Position numbers and translations under genes: made by a program. Source: DATDFB01 sp035276475 (GTDB taxonomy: Bacteria > Acidobacteriota > Thermoanaerobaculia > Gp7-AA8). From it: DNA of 64,000 nt. Where the stretch lies: the NCBI GenBank assembly GCA_035276475.1, contig DATELQ010000088.1, positions 18,550 to 82,549 on the forward strand. Reading direction: 5' to 3'. This document shows, one piece after another, positions 63,421 to 64,000 of this stretch. Each line of letters begins with the position of its first letter. The stretch's first letter is position 1. A model generated the notes under the pieces. The model was not told the origin of the DNA and did no database searches. It was given only the letters and a program-made list of their open reading frames with translations.

Positions 63421-64000
63421 GCTGCATTTGGGATGCGGACCGCTGGCCCTCCCCGGCTGGGTGAATATCGACAACCAGCGCTACCCCGGCGTCGACAAGG
63501 TGCTCGATCTGCGCAAGGGGCTGCCGTACAAGGACGTCTCGTTCGTCTTCGCCGAGCACTTCATCGAGCACTTGGCGTACGACGACGCGCTGAAGCTGAT
63601 GCGCGAAGCGCGGCGCGTGCTGCGCGATGACGGCGTGCTGCGGTTGTCGACGCCGAATCTCGATTGGGTTTGGGTGACGCACTACCGGCTCGACGTTTCC
63701 GAGGAGCAGCAGGTCGCGGCGTGCTTCTATCTGAACCGCGCGTTTCACGGATGGGGACATCAGTTCCTCTACAACGAGCGGACGCTCGCGGCCACGCTGC
63801 GCGACGCCGGCTTCGCGAACGTACAGCGCGTCGCGTACGGCGAGAGCGAGCACCCGGAGCTGCGCGGCCTGGAGCGGCACGAGAAGTCGACGGACTACGG
63901 CGAGCTCTCGCACATCCTGATCGTCGAGGCGTGGGGGCGCGGGGGGGCGGCGCCGGAGTACATGGAAGGGCCGCGCAGCGAGTTCCGGCGGGACGTGAAC
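63413..64000 (+). CDS. Class I SAM methyltransferase (type 11), cut by the window end
   Basis: Open from GTG 63413, which overlaps the nadB end by 8 bases, to the window edge without a stop (196 codons seen). It begins MTKLHLGCGPLALPGWVNID, the short SAM motif I of this group, then DLRKGLPYKDVSFVFAEHFIEHL and EARRVLRDDGVLRLSTPNLDWV. This set is typical of methyltransferases found among surface-sugar genes. AGGAG lies 12 bases before the GTG. Confidence 0.85.
   Translation, partial: MTKLHLGCGPLALPGWVNIDNQRYPGVDKVLDLRKGLPYKDVSFVFAEHFIEHLAYDDALKLMREARRVLRDDGVLRLSTPNLDWVWVTHYRLDVSEEQQVAACFYLNRAFHGWGHQFLYNERTLAATLRDAGFANVQRVAYGESEHPELRGLERHEKSTDYGELSHILIVEAWGRGGAAPEYMEGPRSEFRRDVN

Overview
The window is a gene-dense, high-G+C stretch of bacterial chromosome. 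Genes often overlap by 1 to 10 bases, and GTG and TTG starts are common. The gene mix fits a free-living, protein-degrading Gram-negative heterotroph: secreted M14 and S9A peptidases, a secreted imidazolonepropionase-like amidohydrolase, B12-dependent ribonucleotide reductase, glutaminyl-tRNA synthetase, CarD, MacB/FtsX-type transport and an ECF sigma/anti-sigma pair. It looks most like Acidobacteriota (perhaps Thermoanaerobaculia). That placement is inference from gene content; there is no rRNA or marker set here. I saw no tRNA, rRNA, CRISPR array, transposase or phage module.

Layout. 0-10.4 kb: a partial ABC ATPase; a quinone reductase lacking its N-terminus; an ankyrin lipoprotein; a Crp/Nudix pair; a response regulator; a radical SAM protein; a shrunken alcohol dehydrogenase; a GNAT; a secreted CARDB-like protein whose signal peptide is out of frame; and an amtB-PII-MFS operon. 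10.4-21.4 kb: a TetR/M14 peptidase/methyltransferase operon, a membrane protein/ECF sigma/anti-sigma operon, an amidohydrolase, a thioesterase, a murB/membrane protein/cytosine deaminase operon and a POT peptide transporter. 21.4-33 kb: deoB; a carD-lipA-xerD-lytic transglycosylase run behind a good sigma-70 promoter; a SpoIIE phosphatase; and an HlyD/ATPase/two-FtsX exporter operon. 33-46 kb: an orphan Type ISP specificity domain, a stand-alone LigD-type polymerase, oligopeptidase B, a DoxX-like protein, glnS, an HNH protein without its catalytic His and a GDSL esterase. 46-54.7 kb: an amidase, a saccharopine-dehydrogenase-like protein, a repeat-domain secreted protein, a three-gene glycosyltransferase operon, DinB, and an isochorismatase-like protein without its catalytic Cys. 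54.7-64 kb: nrdJ with a well-resolved control region, a membrane glycosyltransferase, UbiA, a NYN-LOTUS protein, nadB and a partial methyltransferase.

Two themes stand out. First, non-coding structure: four large hairpin elements of three unrelated sequence families. Two of them exactly fill the gap between convergent stop codons, one holds the glnS stop codon, and one lies in frame inside the M14 peptidase gene. There is also a 41-bp tandem repeat array bounded by a copy of the DinB gene end. Second, the nrdJ upstream region (57.6-58.15 kb) carries a hairpin, an unrecognised 46-codon ORF, a TTGACA-17-TAGGTT promoter, two palindromes 31 bp apart that match NrdR-box architecture, and a cluster of DnaA-box-like sites. 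This is the best candidate for an undescribed regulatory system here.

Several genes look eroded or repurposed: the quinone reductase, the mini-ADH, the HNH protein, the isochorismatase, the LigD C-terminal region and the orphan ISP domain.
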